From positions 243,378,833 to 243,442,832 of the forward strand of contig CM054060.1 in the NCBI GenBank assembly GCA_028641055.1: DNA of 64,000 nucleotides, given 5' to 3'. The position numbers were made by a program, and so were the translations under genes. The DNA is from Alopecurus myosuroides. Taxonomy: Eukaryota; Streptophyta; Magnoliopsida; Poales; Poaceae. Below the pieces are notes generated by a model that was not told where the DNA came from, searched no databases, and saw only the letters and a program-made list of their open reading frames with translations. This document shows, piece by piece, positions 11,746 through 24,170 of the stretch (position 1 is its first letter; each line of letters starts with the position of its first letter).

Positions 11746-11747
11746 TT

Positions 11748-14700
11748 TGTCGCACCCGGACTTCTAGAGGATACTCACCGTACGAACTGAACAGTATTTT
11801 GGTTGGATTACGGGGCTTAACGGCTCCCGCGTCCCCTTACGGGTAGGCCAGCACTTATGTGCGACAACCAACCGTTACTGTTCACCGTCGAAAACTATCC
11901 CGTAGAAATCAGGATACTTCCATTGACGTACTTCAAAACATACACACATGGTACGTCAACGGCATTGGAACAAGTGATATCACAACAGATCTCTACGACA
12001 CAAAAGATTGAAATAAGTTGCAAATAGCTCTCATTAGAGCAGAGATAGCAAATACAATCATTCAGAGGACACATGTCCCAACAATACATCAGTACAATAC
12101 AGCGGAAGCATTCGACATGTCTGAGTACAGACAAGAACCAAATAGGCCTAAGAGGCCGGAAACGAAAAGACGGAGCCCATCCACGAAGTCTCGGATCCTG
12201 CCCGGGTCCGCTATCTACTCGTCAGCAGTCTCGTCATACTCCACGTAGTAGCCACCATGTAGATCCTCGGAAACGTCGTCTGCGTAAACCACAACCCCAA
12301 AGGGGTCAGTACATAAACGTACTGGCAAGCAAGACTCACATTTCACCAAAGTGTAACCCGTCAACACCAAGCACAGATGCCTTGGGTTCAACGGAAGAGA
12401 GGGGATATAAAAGATGCTGCAACTGGCTGCGCTAACCAACTACAGAGATTCTACCACTTCCGGCTAACAGAAAGGAGATAAGATCGAGTGTTGTAACCAA
12501 CTGAAAGATAACTTCAAACAAACCCATCCTGGATCTCGCCCCTTATCCAAAGAAGCAATCCGAGGATAACTCACACAGTTGAATTAATGATGGTTCAGAT
12601 TGTTGTGTCAATAATCCTATTACTAGTCAAGTTGTTAATCATTGGGTGAGATTGTGAATCATTAGTTTAAGTTGTCCTGAGTACTTGTTAGCCAGTACTT
12701 TCACCAAGTAATCCATAACCGCGGAAAACACGGCTTCTCGAGAAGATTATCCCTGCAGGGTTGCACCAATTTGGCCGTACACGCAAGAATAACCCGCCAG
12801 ATGGAAAGGCTCTTCCACCAAGCGGGGTACTCTACACAACCAACCATTCTTCGCATCAAGCCCAAAGCACCTTGGGCGCACGGCTAATCGAGCCCAGAAG
12901 AAAATGGACCCTCATAGCACTCTAAGAACGTGTCCCCCTATATGCCGACTACGAAAGTTCCACCCTGGCCTGGGCTCGCAAAAACATGCATGCGGCAAAT
13001 GGAAAACACGAACTAAATGAGGCGATTTGGACGAGATGCGAATCAGGTCAAGTTGAGGGGGGCGCCCATACTCGCTTCCCACATGCGGGTAGTGCGCTCA
13101 TCATGGATCAGTAGACAAGACCCTTTTCCTATTAGGGTCGACACTAGCAGGCTTCAAAACCTCTCATGGGCCTCCTGCCGGTGCCTTATCATCAAATTTA
13201 TTATTAATAGTAACATTAGCATGATTGATTGATTAAACATCGAACCCCCAGATCATAATGGAATAGTAACAGAAAGTAACGGGTAACAGACTCGAGCAAA
13301 ACAACCTAAGCATGCTAGTAAGACACGGGCAACAAGCAATGGTTATAGGTATGGAGGTGAGGCAATGTCAGGGTTCAGGGTATCATGTGATGGGTTCGTA
13401 ACGGAAACATCTACTACTAAGGCTAGCAGAAAAGAACGACGGAAAGTATCGGTAACCAATGTTGAAAGGAACACAGTGGTTCATGTGAGTGATAACTTGC
13501 CTGCAAAACCCAGTAGCCTGGTACTGAGCTAACTCCTTAGAAGGGGTGTCGTAAGAATCGTCGGTCTCAACGTCGTCGTATATCCGGGAAGAAGCAAACA
13601 ACCATTGCAGAAAGATAAACAATCAATATAATGGCATAGGTGCACAAACATGGGATGATGCATGTCAAGTTAATAGATGCATCAAAATAAACTACTTGAC
13701 AAGATATCACAATTTAATTGGACCCATATGCAATTGGATTGCATATGGAAAAGATCCATTGCAATAAGTGGAAACAAATGATTTACAAAAGATTATTATG
13801 TGAGAGTTGTTAGCATGATGCATGCATGATGACAACAACAAAATAACAATGAATAACAATAATAGATGCAAGTGAAAAGGAATTTAACAAGTGTGGAAGT
13901 TATTTGTTAAGTTTGGAAAGTTTGGTTACTTAAACATGTCACACAAGTATTTGTTGTTTTCATCAAGTTAAAGTGTGCAAAACAATTGGCAAAGTTTATA
14001 TTTGAAAAGAACATCAAATTTTAGTTGGATTACATGTTTCACTTGTTGAAAAAGGATTTCAAATAAATTATTTATGAATTAAACAAGTTTAAGCAAGAAT
14101 TAAATGAATTTAACTCAAACATGAACTTATTTGAATTTTTATTTGTTCAAAACATTAAACCAATTTCATATTTGAAAAGTTTATACTTTTAGGGTTTGAA
14201 AACATATTTTATATGCCCCAAAAGAATTTGTTTTGATCAAGTTATAAATTTAACAATATTAAATGAATTAAATAAGGTTTAAATTATTTAACCACTTTTA
14301 ATTATTCAAAACATGAAACAAAATTTATATTTGGAAATAGGGTTTAATTTTGCATGGAAAACATATTTCATTTGTGGAAATTGGATTTAAAATGAGCAAG
14401 TTATTATTTTGACAATTTTAAATGCAATAATTAAGAAACAGTTGTTTTCAGCAATTTAAATTATTTAAAACAGCAAACAAAAATTATATTTGGAAAGTAC
14501 ATCCAATTTTAGTTGGATTACATGTTTTAAATTATGAAATAGGAGTTAGGATGAATTTATTATGAATTAAACAATATTAAACAGGTTTTAATTGAATTTA
14601 AAACAAGTTTGAATATTATTTGAATTTTATTTGTTCAAATCATAAATTCAGATGCACATTTAAAAAGTTCACACTTTGAAGGTTTGAAAACATATTTTGC

Positions 14701-16730
14701 ATGTCCAAAAATATTTTATTTTGAGCAAATTATAATTTTATCAAATTTAATTGAATTAAACAAGTATTAAATTATTTAGGCAAATTAAATTATTCAAACA
14801 ATGAAACAAATTTTATATTTGAATAGGATATTCAAAATGGTATGGAAAACATGTTTTATTTGCATTTATTGGATTAATAAATAATTAGTTATGGAATTTA
14901 TAATTTAGCATTTGAATTATTTAAATTTGAATTTTAAAATGCATTTGTAATTTCCAAAACAGTACACAAATTGAATATTTGGAAAGATTAGGAAATTTGG
15001 ATCAGAAAACACATAAAGTTTTTATTTATTGGATTAACAGAATGAAAGATATTAAAGTTTAAAATTTTGATTCAAATCTGCTTTTTAAATTGATTTGGAA
15101 ATTCAGAAATCCGCGCAGAACCTTTTGGTACCGAGGGGTACCCTAACCTCAGCCACTGCCCTGTGGCCCCTGCGGCCAGCGTGGCGCGTGCACGCACGCG
15201 TGGCAGTGGGCGTGGCTGACTGGTGGGCCTTACCGCGCGGTGGCAAAATAACCAAAAAGGTTTGTGCTTGCGGGGGCTCGAACCCGCAACCACTCGCTGC
15301 GCGCACAAGGTGCAGTACCAATGCGCTGTGCTCGCTCAGTTGACAGGGAAACATACGCGGCGAGGTTAACGTTGCATCGCGAGGTTAACTGAACTTAACT
15401 GAAGAACGTTCGTTTCCTCGACAGACTGACAGAGCAGAGTTCGCCGTCGTTGAACCACGGCCGTGCTCGAAGCGATCGGGTGCGTGGAAGTGCAGAGATG
15501 TGCGCAGATACAGGATGCAACGGAGGGAGAGAGGAGGCGACGGGGGAAGCTCACCACCGGCGTAATCGCAGCAGCGGCCCGACGATGACGATCTGCTGAC
15601 GACGACGGCGTCCGCGGCGTGGTCGAGGACGGCGGGGAAGATCCACGCGGTCACCGGGGCGGTTTAGGTGTCTAAACGGGAGAGGGGAGAGAGAGCTTCG
15701 GATTCCCGTGGCTAGGTAGGGGTGAGGTAGGCCATGGCGACAGTGGTTGGCTCGGATTCAGGCCGGCGATCTCCGGTGAACAGACAGAGAGAAGGATCGC
15801 GTCGGGGAAGAAGCAGAAAGGCGGCGGCGGGCGATGAGGGAGCGGAAACCTAGGGCTAGGGGGTTGGTGCCAGGGGGCTAGGGGGCTAAATAGAGGTGCG
15901 GAAGCTAGGGTTGGCCGCCGGAGTCTCCGCGGGGGTGCGGTGGCGCCGGCCGATGCGCTGCCGTACGGGGGCGTGATGAAAAGCACGAAGTTCAAAGCGG
16001 TACGCGGGGTTTTAGTTGGGCTGGGCTGGCGCGCGGTAGATAGATTGGGCTGGGTTAGGTTAGCTGACGCGCGCGCTGTAGGTTTTGTTTCTTTTTTATT
16101 TTTCCTTTCTGTTTTTTTTTGTAGCTTTTGCTTTTGGACTAAAAACATATGTTTTTGTTTATAGAAAAAATTGGAAAAATTAGGATAAGTTCCTTAGGTG
16201 AAAAGCAAACATTTGGTAGCTTTTGTTTTCAAAATTTTAAATGTTTGCTTGCTGTTTAAAATTGAACCAAAATTGGTTGAAAATCCAATATTAATTAATG
16301 TGATAAAAACAAGGCATTTTCAATAGGGTTTCCCCTAGGGTTTAGAATGATTTAAGGAATTCCAATTAGTGGTGAACTTCATGGATTCAAAAAGGTACTG
16401 ATTTTGAGAATTGATTTGAAGTTGAAATGATTTTAGAATTATTTGATTGGATTAATGGCTTGATTAAACCAACAATTTGATGAGTGCTCAACATGGAATA
16501 AAATGGTTGTTGTTACTTGTTATTTTTATTCCAAAAGTTGTAACAGATCAAGTATGAAAACATTGTTTGAATAAAGTTTGGATTTGAGTTGTGAAAACAG
16601 TGGAAAACAAATGCAACAAATAAGAAACAAATGCAAACAACATGGAAACAATATGATGACATGATGCAATACTTTAATAACAAGAAAACAAACATTCTAA
16701 ATGGTAGGTTTTCATACTTGGGCTGTTACA
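11748..16730 (-). repeat. LARD-1 5' LTR (right copy)
   Basis: Begins on the - strand with TGTAACAGCCC at 16730 and ends TGCGACA at 11748. It has a possible core promoter, CTATTTAG on the - strand (about 15886-15893), followed by a C/T-rich, CCCTAG-containing leader like a plant 5' UTR. That would give a U3 of about 0.84 kb and a very long R-U5. An antisense-looking 158-codon frame (15672-16148) has low-complexity Pro/Ser content and no recognisable domain. Confidence 0.93.
15270..15287 (-). other. tRNA-like T-arm / B-box in LARD-1 LTR (right copy)
   Basis: Same sequence as 9310-9327, conserved between the two LTRs. Confidence 0.45.
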
Positions 16731-17292
16731 TACAAGCTTTGTGGAGATGGAGATCACCATGAAGAGATCCATACCATTTCACATTATAATTCCTTTATTT
16801 GTGCTATTGTTATGTCTCTTTTTACCTTTATTTAGATAATTGGTAGATTTTAATCCCTTAAAGAAGGTCTAGTCGGTCGCCCCGCCAGTGCTGCACCATC
16901 ACAAGTCGGACATTCTTGGTAGTGGGCTCATAAAATTGAGGTGCTACCAATTCTTTCCGATTAGGTGGGTTTGAGTCAGACTCTTACAGCGGAAGCACTT
17001 GGTAAGCTATACGAGTCCATCGCAACGGTTGTGGGGCTCGGGGCTCGGTAGGTTGGGAGCCGGGGCATGTGATGCCACCCAACTAACAGGAGTCGTATTG
17101 GATACGGTTGGCAAGGTGTTGCCTACCTAGATCACTTGACGCTAGTGGTGATGCTAAAGCTCACTAGTCGACTTGCTTATTTAGGATCTTGAATCACTTA
17201 GAAACCATCGGAGGGGTGTTGGTTCTAGTGGGAGCATAAGTATTAAAGCGTTTAATATGCCTGCTCTTTTATGAATACATGTATTAAGTGTT
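16731..17292 (+). other. Copia-1 untranslated leader (5' truncated)
   Basis: No coding frame. It leads straight into the copia Gag frame, so it is most likely the residual leader between the lost 5' LTR and gag. I see no primer-binding site in it. Confidence 0.55.
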
Positions 17293-18138
17293 TTGCATAT
17301 TTTCTATTGTAGATCAATAGCACCTAGCAACCTTCCTCAGTTGTCCACTTTTGCGTTGAAGTCAATCCTAGAGAAAGATAAGCTTAATGGAACTAATTTC
17401 ACCAACTGGTATCGTAATCTGAGGATAGTCCTCAAGCATGACAAGAAAGAACATGTTCTAGAAACTCCACTTCCAGATGAGCCTGATGATGGTGCGACTG
17501 TCGCTGTCATGAATGCCTAACGTAAGACTAGAGATGAGTCTACGGAAATTAGTTGTCTTATGCTTGCACACATGGAACCGGATTTGCAGCAGCAGTTCGA
17601 GAATGTTGAGGCCTACGATATGATCGAAAGCCTCAAAAGTATGTTCTAGTCTCATGCAAAGACCGATAGGTATCAAGTCTCTTAAGCTTTGCTAGGCTGT
17701 AAGCTCAAAGACGGCGATCCACTGAGTCCTCATGTAATCAAGATGACTGGTTACGTGCAGTCTCTGGATAGGATGGGCTTCCCAATTAACGAAGAGTTCG
17801 CTACTGATATAATTCTGAACTCTCTTCCTAGTGCGTATGGTCCGTTCATTTCGAACTACCACATACATGGTATGGATAAGAAGACCACTGAATTACATGG
17901 GATGCTCAAAACGACAGAGGCTGATCTCAAGAAAGGCGCCAGTCAAGTGTTGATGGTGCAGAATAAAGCTAAGTTCAAGAAGAGTTCTTGGACCAAAAAG
18001 AAGAAGGATAAGTCAGGAGGCAGCGCCCATGGCCCTGTCTAGAGCGCTTCCTCAAAGACTAAGCCATCTCCTACAACCGGAGCCAACTGTTTCTATTGCA
18101 AGCAGGATGGCCACTGGAAGAGGAACTGCACCAAGTAT
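17293..18138 (+). pseudogene. Copia-1 Gag with zinc knuckle (four stops)
   Basis: The frame carries the copia Gag N-terminus, with Leu-Asn-Gly-Thr-Asn-Phe-X-X-Trp-Tyr near 17390. The helical core follows, then a lysine-rich linker and a zinc knuckle CFYCKQDGHWKRNC at 18088-18129 (Cys-X2-Cys-X4-His-X4-Cys). Gag packages element RNA. Stops in the same frame lie at 17518, 17647, 17683 and 18040. They interrupt one otherwise collinear frame, which continues into protease. The true start is uncertain because the 5' end of the element is missing; the first in-frame ATG is used. Confidence 0.85.
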
Positions 18139-19614
18139 TTGGCTGACAGAGCCAAGAGTGGAGGTGTGACTTCCAACTCAGGTACGCTTGTATGCAATGT
18201 TATAGACATTTATCTTGCTGATGCACCTAACAGTTCTTGGGTATATGATACCGGATCAGTTATTCACACATGCAACTCGTTGCAGGGACTGGTAAGAACC
18301 AGGAGCGTGGCGAGAGGAGAGGTTGATATTCGGGTCGGCGACAAGGCGAGAGTCGCCGCGTTGGAAGTCGGCACGATGCAACTTCATTTACCTTCGGGAT
18401 TTTTAATGGAGCTGAATAATTGTTATTATGTTCCAGTGCTTAGTCGAAACATTATTTCCGCCTCATGTTTGATGAGACAAGGTTATGAGTCGAATATTAA
18501 GAATAATGATTGTTCTTTATATTTGAAAGATATGTTTCATGACTTTGCACCCATTCAGGACGGGTTATTTATTTTGAATCTTGATAGTGAATCGGTCTAT
18601 AATATAAATATGAAAAAGTTGAAACCAAATGATCTAAATATGACTTATTTTTGGCACTGTCGGCTTGGTCATATAAGTTGGAAGCGTATGAAGAAGCTCT
18701 ATGATGATGGACTTCTAACTTCGTTCGACTTAGAGTCATTCGAGACATGCGAATCATGCCTACTAGACAAAATGACCAAGACACCTTTTGCAAGGAGTTG
18801 TGAAAGGGCGACCGACTTGTTGGAACTAATACATAGTGATGTATGTGGTCCAATGAGCATGACAACCAGAGTTGGTTATGAGTACTTCATTACCTTCACT
18901 GATGAATTGAGTAGGTATGGATATATCTATTCAATGAAACACAAGTCGGAAACCTTTGAGAAATTCAAAGAATTCCAGAGTGAGGTACAAAATCAACTCG
19001 GCAAGAAAATAAAGTTTCTACGGTCGGACCGTGGAGGCGAGTACATGAGCCATGAGTTTGATGACCATCTAAAGAGTTGTGGAATAGTTCCTCAACTCAC
19101 TCCGCCGGCTACACCGCAGAGGAACGGTGTATCGGAACAGAGAAATCAGACCTTGTTGGACATGGTACGATCAATGATGAGTCAGAGAGATCTACCTTTA
19201 TCATTTTGGGGTTATTATCTAGAAACTTCAGTGTTCACACTAAACAAAGTACCATCAAAGTCAGTAGAGAATACACCGCATGAGATGTGGACTGGCAAAA
19301 GGCCAAGTTTGTATTTTCTTAAGATTTGGGGTTGTGAAGCATTTGTCAAGCGACTACAGTCGGACAAGATCACGCCCAAGTCGGATAAGTGTATTTTCGT
19401 GGGGTATCCGAGGAAAACTTTGGGGTACTACTTCTACAACCGAGAAAAGGGCAAAGTGTTTGTCGCTCGGAATGGTGTCTTCATTGAGAAAGAGTTTCTC
19501 AATCGGGAGTCAGTGGGAGCACGGTGCAACTTGAAGAAATTCGAGAGGAACCGGCTAGGGGCGAGTCGGCAAGGGCCTTGGAGGCTGAGCCGGTCGTGGT
19601 ACCTACGCCGGTAA
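18139..19614 (+). pseudogene. Copia-1 protease and integrase
   Basis: About 490 codons. Protease: Trp-Val-Tyr-Asp-Thr-Gly-Ser with the catalytic Asp at 18247. The pre-integrase His/Cys zinc region follows (His-X3-Gly-His near 18655-18680, Cys-X2-Cys near 18750). The integrase core has Asp in His-Ser-Asp-Val-Cys-Gly-Pro (about 18830-18855), Asp in Ser-Asp-Arg-Gly-Gly-Glu-Tyr (about 19024) and Glu in Asn-Gly-Val-Ser-Glu-Gln-Arg (about 19130). Together these process the polyprotein and insert the cDNA. A frameshift near 19515 takes the true frame into frame 3, so the last 30 codons here are out of frame. Confidence 0.9.
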
Positions 19615-19705
19615 CAGCACCTGAACCACAGAGATCTGCCATATTACAAAATGCTCATGATGTTTTACTATTAGAAAGTAACGAGCCGGCAACTTATTCG
19701 AAGCG

Positions 19706-20560
19706 ATGGTGGGATCTAATTCTGAGTCATGGCTTGGAGCCATGAGATCCGAGTTAAAGTCCATGGATGAAAATCAAGTTTGGAATTTGGTTGATCCGCC
19801 AGACGGTGCAAGACCCGTCGAGTGCAAATGGGTCTTTAAGAAGAAAACCGATATGGATGGAAATGTTTCCGTCTATAAAGCACGACTTGTCGTGAAGGGG
19901 TTCCGACAGGTTCAAGGAGTTAACTACGACGAGACCTTCTCGCCCGTAGCGATGCTTAAGTCAATTCGGATCATCTTAGCCATAGCAACCTATTTCGACT
20001 ATGAGATATGGCAGATGGATGTCAAGACAGCTTTCCTTAGTGGAAATTTAACTGAGGACGTGTATATGATACAGCCCGAAGGTTTTGTCGATCCAGCTAA
20101 CGATGACAAGGTATGCAAACTTCAGAAATCCATTTATGGGTTGAAGCAAGCATCTCGGAGTTGGAACATTCGCTTTGATAAGGTAGTCAAATCGTTTGGC
20201 TTCATCAAGAGCGATCATGATTCTTGTTTATACAAGAAGTTTAGTGGGAGCAAAGTAAATTTTCTAATCTTATATGTGGACGACATATTACTGATGGGAA
20301 ATGATGTCATGTTGTTGCAAGAAACCAAAGAATCATTGGAAAGGAGTTTCTCAATGAAGGATTTGGGTGAGGCGACTTACATTCTGGGAATCAGGATCTA
20401 TAGAGATAGATCAAGGCGGCTCATTGGATTGAGTCAGAGTACATATCTAGACAAAGTTTTGAAGAAATTCAAAATGGAAGAGTCTAAGAAGGGGTTCTTA
20501 CCGATGTTCCATGGTGTAAAACTTAGCAAGACTCAGTGTCCTTCGACGACTGATGAGTGA
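19706..20560 (+). pseudogene. Copia-1 reverse transcriptase
   Basis: The RT domain is collinear with copia RTs: Val-Trp-Asn-Leu-Val, Cys-Lys-Trp-Val-Phe-Lys near 19820, a Met-Asp-Val-Lys-Thr-Ala-Phe block near 20020, Tyr-Gly-Leu-Lys-Gln-Ala-Ser near 20140, and the catalytic Tyr-Val-Asp-Asp at 20273-20284. The integrase-RT linker is in a different frame (19524-19745), so a second frameshift lies near 19706. A stop at 20558-20560 separates it from RNase H in the same frame. Confidence 0.9.
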
Positions 20561-21184
20561 AGTCGGATGAGTGTGATCCCGTATGCTTTGGAAATCGGAT
20601 CCATCATGTATGCCATGATTTGTACTAGGCCAGATGTTTCTTATGCTCTAAGTGTAACGAGCAGATACCAGGCTGACCCTGACGAAGCCCACTGGACAAC
20701 GGTTAAAAACATCCTTAAGTACTTGAGAAGGATTAAGGAAATGTTTCTAGTTTATGGAGGTGATGAGGAATTCAGTGTAAAGGGTTACACGGATGCAAGT
20801 TATCTCACCGACTCAAATGATTCTCGTTCGCAATCTGGATACGTGTTCGTAATGAACGGAGGGGCTGTGAGCTGGAAAAGTTCCAAGCAAGATACCGTGT
20901 CTGCATCTACGACAGAGGCTGAGTATATTGCTGCCTCGGAGGCTGCAAAGAAATCTGTTTGGATGAGGAACCTCCTGATGGATCTTGGTGTGGTTCAAGG
21001 CGCGTCCAATCCATTGGACGGATATTGTGGAATAATGGTGCTATCACATAAGCCAAGGAACCTAGACAACACCAGAAGAACAAACATATACTCATGCGTT
21101 ACCACCTCATTCGCCAGTTTGTCGAACAAGGTGATATCAAGTCATGCAAAGTACACACGGATGCAAACATTGCAGATCCGTTGA
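20561..21184 (+). pseudogene. Copia-1 RT C-terminus and RNase H
   Basis: Same frame as the RT after the stop at 20558. It contains Tyr-Thr-Asp-Ala-Ser near 20790, a Gly-Tyr-Val-Phe block, and Ala-Glu-Tyr-Ile-Ala near 20915-20930, the RNase H catalytic region that removes the RNA strand. After about 21000 the sequence no longer matches the normal RNase H end, so a further small shift is likely. The frame stops 107 bases before the 3' LTR. Confidence 0.85.
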
Positions 21185-21280
21185 GAAAGGCGCTACCACA
21201 GCCAAAGCATGAGGCGCACATGAGAGGTATGGGCATTCGATGCCTAGGCATATGATGTCGAGATGATTGACTCTAGTGCA

Positions 21281-21289
21281 AGTGGGAGA
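21281..21289 (+). other. Copia-1 polypurine tract
   Basis: AGTGGGAGA lies directly upstream of the LTR start at 21291, the expected position and composition. Confidence 0.75.
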
Positions 21290-21290
21290 C

Positions 21291-22607
21291 TGTTGGGAAT
21301 ATGCCCTAGAGGCAATCATGTATGATGTAATTCCCAATGTATTCATAAAGTCGTCCTTGTTTTGAACATCTGATATATGTCATTGAATATGTGATTCGAT
21401 TGTGGAACTATGTATTCATGATGTTCATGCAAAATTGTCCTTGGTCATTAAGGTTGTGCTGGACACACACCCTAGACTAATGTGAGTGTTGGCTGATGAC
21501 TCGGTTCCATTTGTCATGGGCATGGCGATGCCATTCCAACGTTCACAGACTCAGCTAAAGAGTTTAGCAAGTCGGACTGACCCATATTGAGATGCAACGA
21601 GAAAGTCGTCATTTGCATGTCTCAATCAATGTAATCCTTAGACATGAGGTTGTCGCACAATCCGAGTTGTGGATCACCGACTTAGGTTCTGTCAAGCATT
21701 GTTCCGTAACAAGGCAGTTATAAAGGCAGAGTTCGGGTCGAATGAGAAGCAAACTGTGTGATGTGGATAATCAAGATGGGATTATGCCCCTCCGACTGGA
21801 GAGATATTCTCTGGGACTTCTCGAGTATGATTCCGGAAGCATGGCCATGCGCGACTCGGTTAAGTGTTAACTGAGTCTGTTGACTAAGAGTTAGTCAGAT
21901 GAATCATATATCACGGACCGAGAAGAGAGTTGAGCTATTTAAGGGATGACGATAATTCGCCTATAGCTCAACAAGTTATATCGTGAGGCAAAAGGGACTT
22001 AGATGAATGTCACATTGAAATGTATGTCGTCATGACTCTATGTCACTTGGGAGTCGGCACGTTCTGCTAGTAGCCGCTACTGATTGATCGATTGGGAGTC
22101 GGACTCCAATCGTGTCCAAGTCGCCATGAGTCTGCAGGGTCGCACACTTAAGAGCGGGAGCAAATATATTGGTCGGGTTGGACCTGAACCGGAAATGGAC
22201 TGGATTAGTGAGTTGGACTCACAGAGGGAATGGGCCACAAGCGTTGTGAGGCCCACTCCCACTCGCTATATAAAGAGGGGCGCAGGTTGCCTAGCGGGCA
22301 CGGTTTTCTACTCCCGTGCGTTGGGAACCCTAGCCCCACTCAGTCCAGCCGTCACACCGGACCTAGCAGTCCGTCGTCGGAGCTCCTCCTCGTACGTGTG
22401 GATACCTACAGAGGTGTTGTATGTTCAGCACTTCGACGATCGTGGGATTGGATCGGCTGGATCGGATCGTGGGACTACACTGCATCGACGTGCTTCATCG
22501 ATAATACGCACTTGCGCGTCTAGTGGTAATCCTTGCGGCCTTCTACCTAGGCTAGATCTTGGAAGGACCGCGTAGAAAAAGTTTTTGTTTATCTACGCGT
22601 TCCAACA
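21291..22607 (+). repeat. Copia-1 3' LTR
   Basis: Starts TGTTGGGAATATGCCC and ends ...TTCCAACA, an inverted-end pair (TGTTGG/CCAACA), 1317 bp long. It contains a TATA box at 22267. No partner LTR lies in the window, so neither age nor a target duplication can be read. Confidence 0.85.
22267..22274 (+). promoter_or_regulatory. TATA box in the copia-1 3' LTR
   Basis: TATATAAA followed by a G/C-rich leader with CCCTAGCCCC about 50 bp downstream. Typical LTR promoter layout. Confidence 0.55.
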
Positions 22608-24060
22608 AAATCACCTAAAACAAATGTGATCGTAGTATCGTATCGTTCGTAGCTTACACTTGTAAGCTGGGGTATTTTCAGGGTATTTTGCAATGCATCT
22701 CATTACTATGCATGTATCATCTTTCCAGTGTTTTCTATAGTCCTTACCGGGACTATATTGCTATCTTTCAGATCTCGGGATTTTCACGCAACCCTCGAAA
22801 CCCGAAGACATGGATTATTGTTATTACTTCTATCTCAGGCAAGTTCATCACTTGCTCACATACTTTGCAGTATTTCCTAAAGAACTATTTGCAAAAAACG
22901 CTATTGTATTACCACTTATTCTCAAAAGCATGCACAATCCTATTTTTATAATAATATGACTAATTGAATGACTATGCGAGTGGTAATGTTCTATTTGGTG
23001 GGCGGATGGAACCATGGTAAGATGAATAGGTCAAAGGAAGGTTCCATCTGCATGGGAAAGTATTACTAAGAATTAACAACAAATGTCGTCAAGATTCTTG
23101 CGCTGTAAATACCACATTAACCATGGATCTTGTGTGGGACGAGTAAGCCAGCTGTGATCTTTTTCCGTTCACATGTCAACGGACTGCCAGAGATGTACGC
23201 TGTAGGTCTTGCGGGATTACATGCACATGGGTGGGAGCCCTTACGTCCCACGGACTCTAGGGTCTATGATTGTCTGCCCGGGGCGCCTAGACTCTATCGT
23301 GAGGGGTAGAATCAGGGGTTCAACCCGCGTGGCAGAAATGAGTGGGCATGTGTTGTGCGGAGAAGCATGGTTTGGTTTGGATCAACAAACGGGGCCCACA
23401 CCTAAGTGGGTGTGGACAGGAACGATCACCTGGTCGTGCAACATGGTCTTGATCGCCTATGAGTAAATTAACGCACCTCTGCAGAGTGTAAAAGGATGTG
23501 ACATGTTACCCTCTGTTCCGAGAAGGACTGCGAACGCCGCATGAAAGGCAACTTCATGAAGTTCTAGCCCTGGGAAGATTGGTCGGGCATAGTTTTCCAA
23601 ATTAAAAGCAACCTCTTGAAGAAAGATTTCCAAAATTAGCTTATGACTCTTTCGAGTCTAAAGCTGTAGTTAGTGCATCAAACTACCCACTTTATACAAT
23701 GAACTTGTTGAGTAACACTCGTTACTCATTCTATTCCGTTTGACCCCCCTGCTTGGAGTTGAAGCCTAAATGGAGATCTTCATCGAGAAGCCATCGTTAG
23801 CTACTGAAGCTAAGAGGAGTCATATATTACTTAGCCGGTGAAGCATCGCCATCAACAACGCCGTTGGAGGAGAAGCTATCAAGTTGTAGGTGGAGTCTAT
23901 TCCTGGACTTAGATACTCCCAAGCCATAGATTAGGGCTGACATCAGCCGTAGTGGATTAGGTTCCGAGCTAGAGTTCTTCTCTAGCTTGGAGCTTTGATT
24001 TGATTCTTCTGATGTTTCATTTGCATGAGATATTCTTTGATTGATCAAAGAAATTCTCGA
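22608..24060 (+). other. Unclassified repeat, probable LTR fragment
   Basis: No convincing coding frame. The string CACCTCTGCAGAGT (about 23475) also occurs in the LARD-2 LTR (about 35835), and the general style (a G/C island, then short T-rich leader sequence) resembles large-LTR elements. I see neither both ends nor a second copy in the window, so the family is unknown. Confidence 0.4.
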
Positions 24061-24136
24061 GATTTTGTAATAAAAGTTTGTATCTTATGGGTTTGCTTGG
24101 GCCTGCTATGTTTCTGTTGTACCACTTCGAGGGATG

Positions 24137-24170
24137 TAATATTCACAGATAAGTCCTTCTGTGAATATTA
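24137..24170. repeat. Perfect 12 bp inverted repeat with 10 bp loop
   Basis: TAATATTCACAG and CTGTGAATATTA are exact reverse complements around a 10 bp spacer. It could be a transposon end or a hairpin; no flanking ORF explains it. Confidence 0.7.

Larger units (their letters stand above)
10757..11747 (-). other. LARD-1 internal region
   Basis: Only 991 bp between the LTRs. It holds the purine tract, a short protease remnant and the primer site, and no long frame. A run of ten G (about 11094-11103) sits inside it. The conserved CTCGGGGCGCGATTCC (- strand) next to the purine tract resembles the same position in LARD-2. Confidence 0.85.
5788..16730 (-). mobile_element. LARD-1: large-LTR, near-coding-free retrotransposon
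   Basis: Two direct repeats of about 4.97 kb (offset 5960 bp) flank an internal region of 991 bp. On the - strand the LTR runs TGTAACA...TGCGACA, with a methionine-tRNA-type primer site beside the right LTR and a purine tract beside the left LTR, so the element reads right to left. I counted roughly 30 differences between LTRs by eye, including a 14-16 bp indel near 10100/16065. There is no target-site duplication: 5783-5787 is GCTTA and 16731-16735 is TACAA. LTRs this long with a minimal interior fit the LARD description. It cannot move by itself. Confidence 0.93.
16731..22607 (+). mobile_element. Ty1/copia retrotransposon, 5' truncated, with 3' LTR
   Basis: Domain order on the + strand is Gag, zinc knuckle, protease, integrase, RT, RNase H and 3' LTR, the Ty1/copia order. 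The 5' LTR and primer site are absent; the element starts directly at the end of LARD-1. The LTR start TGTTGGGAATATGCCCTAG matches the BARE/WIS/Angela group of Triticeae elements. There are stops in gag and in RT, and two frameshifts between integrase and RT, so it is inactive. Confidence 0.92.
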
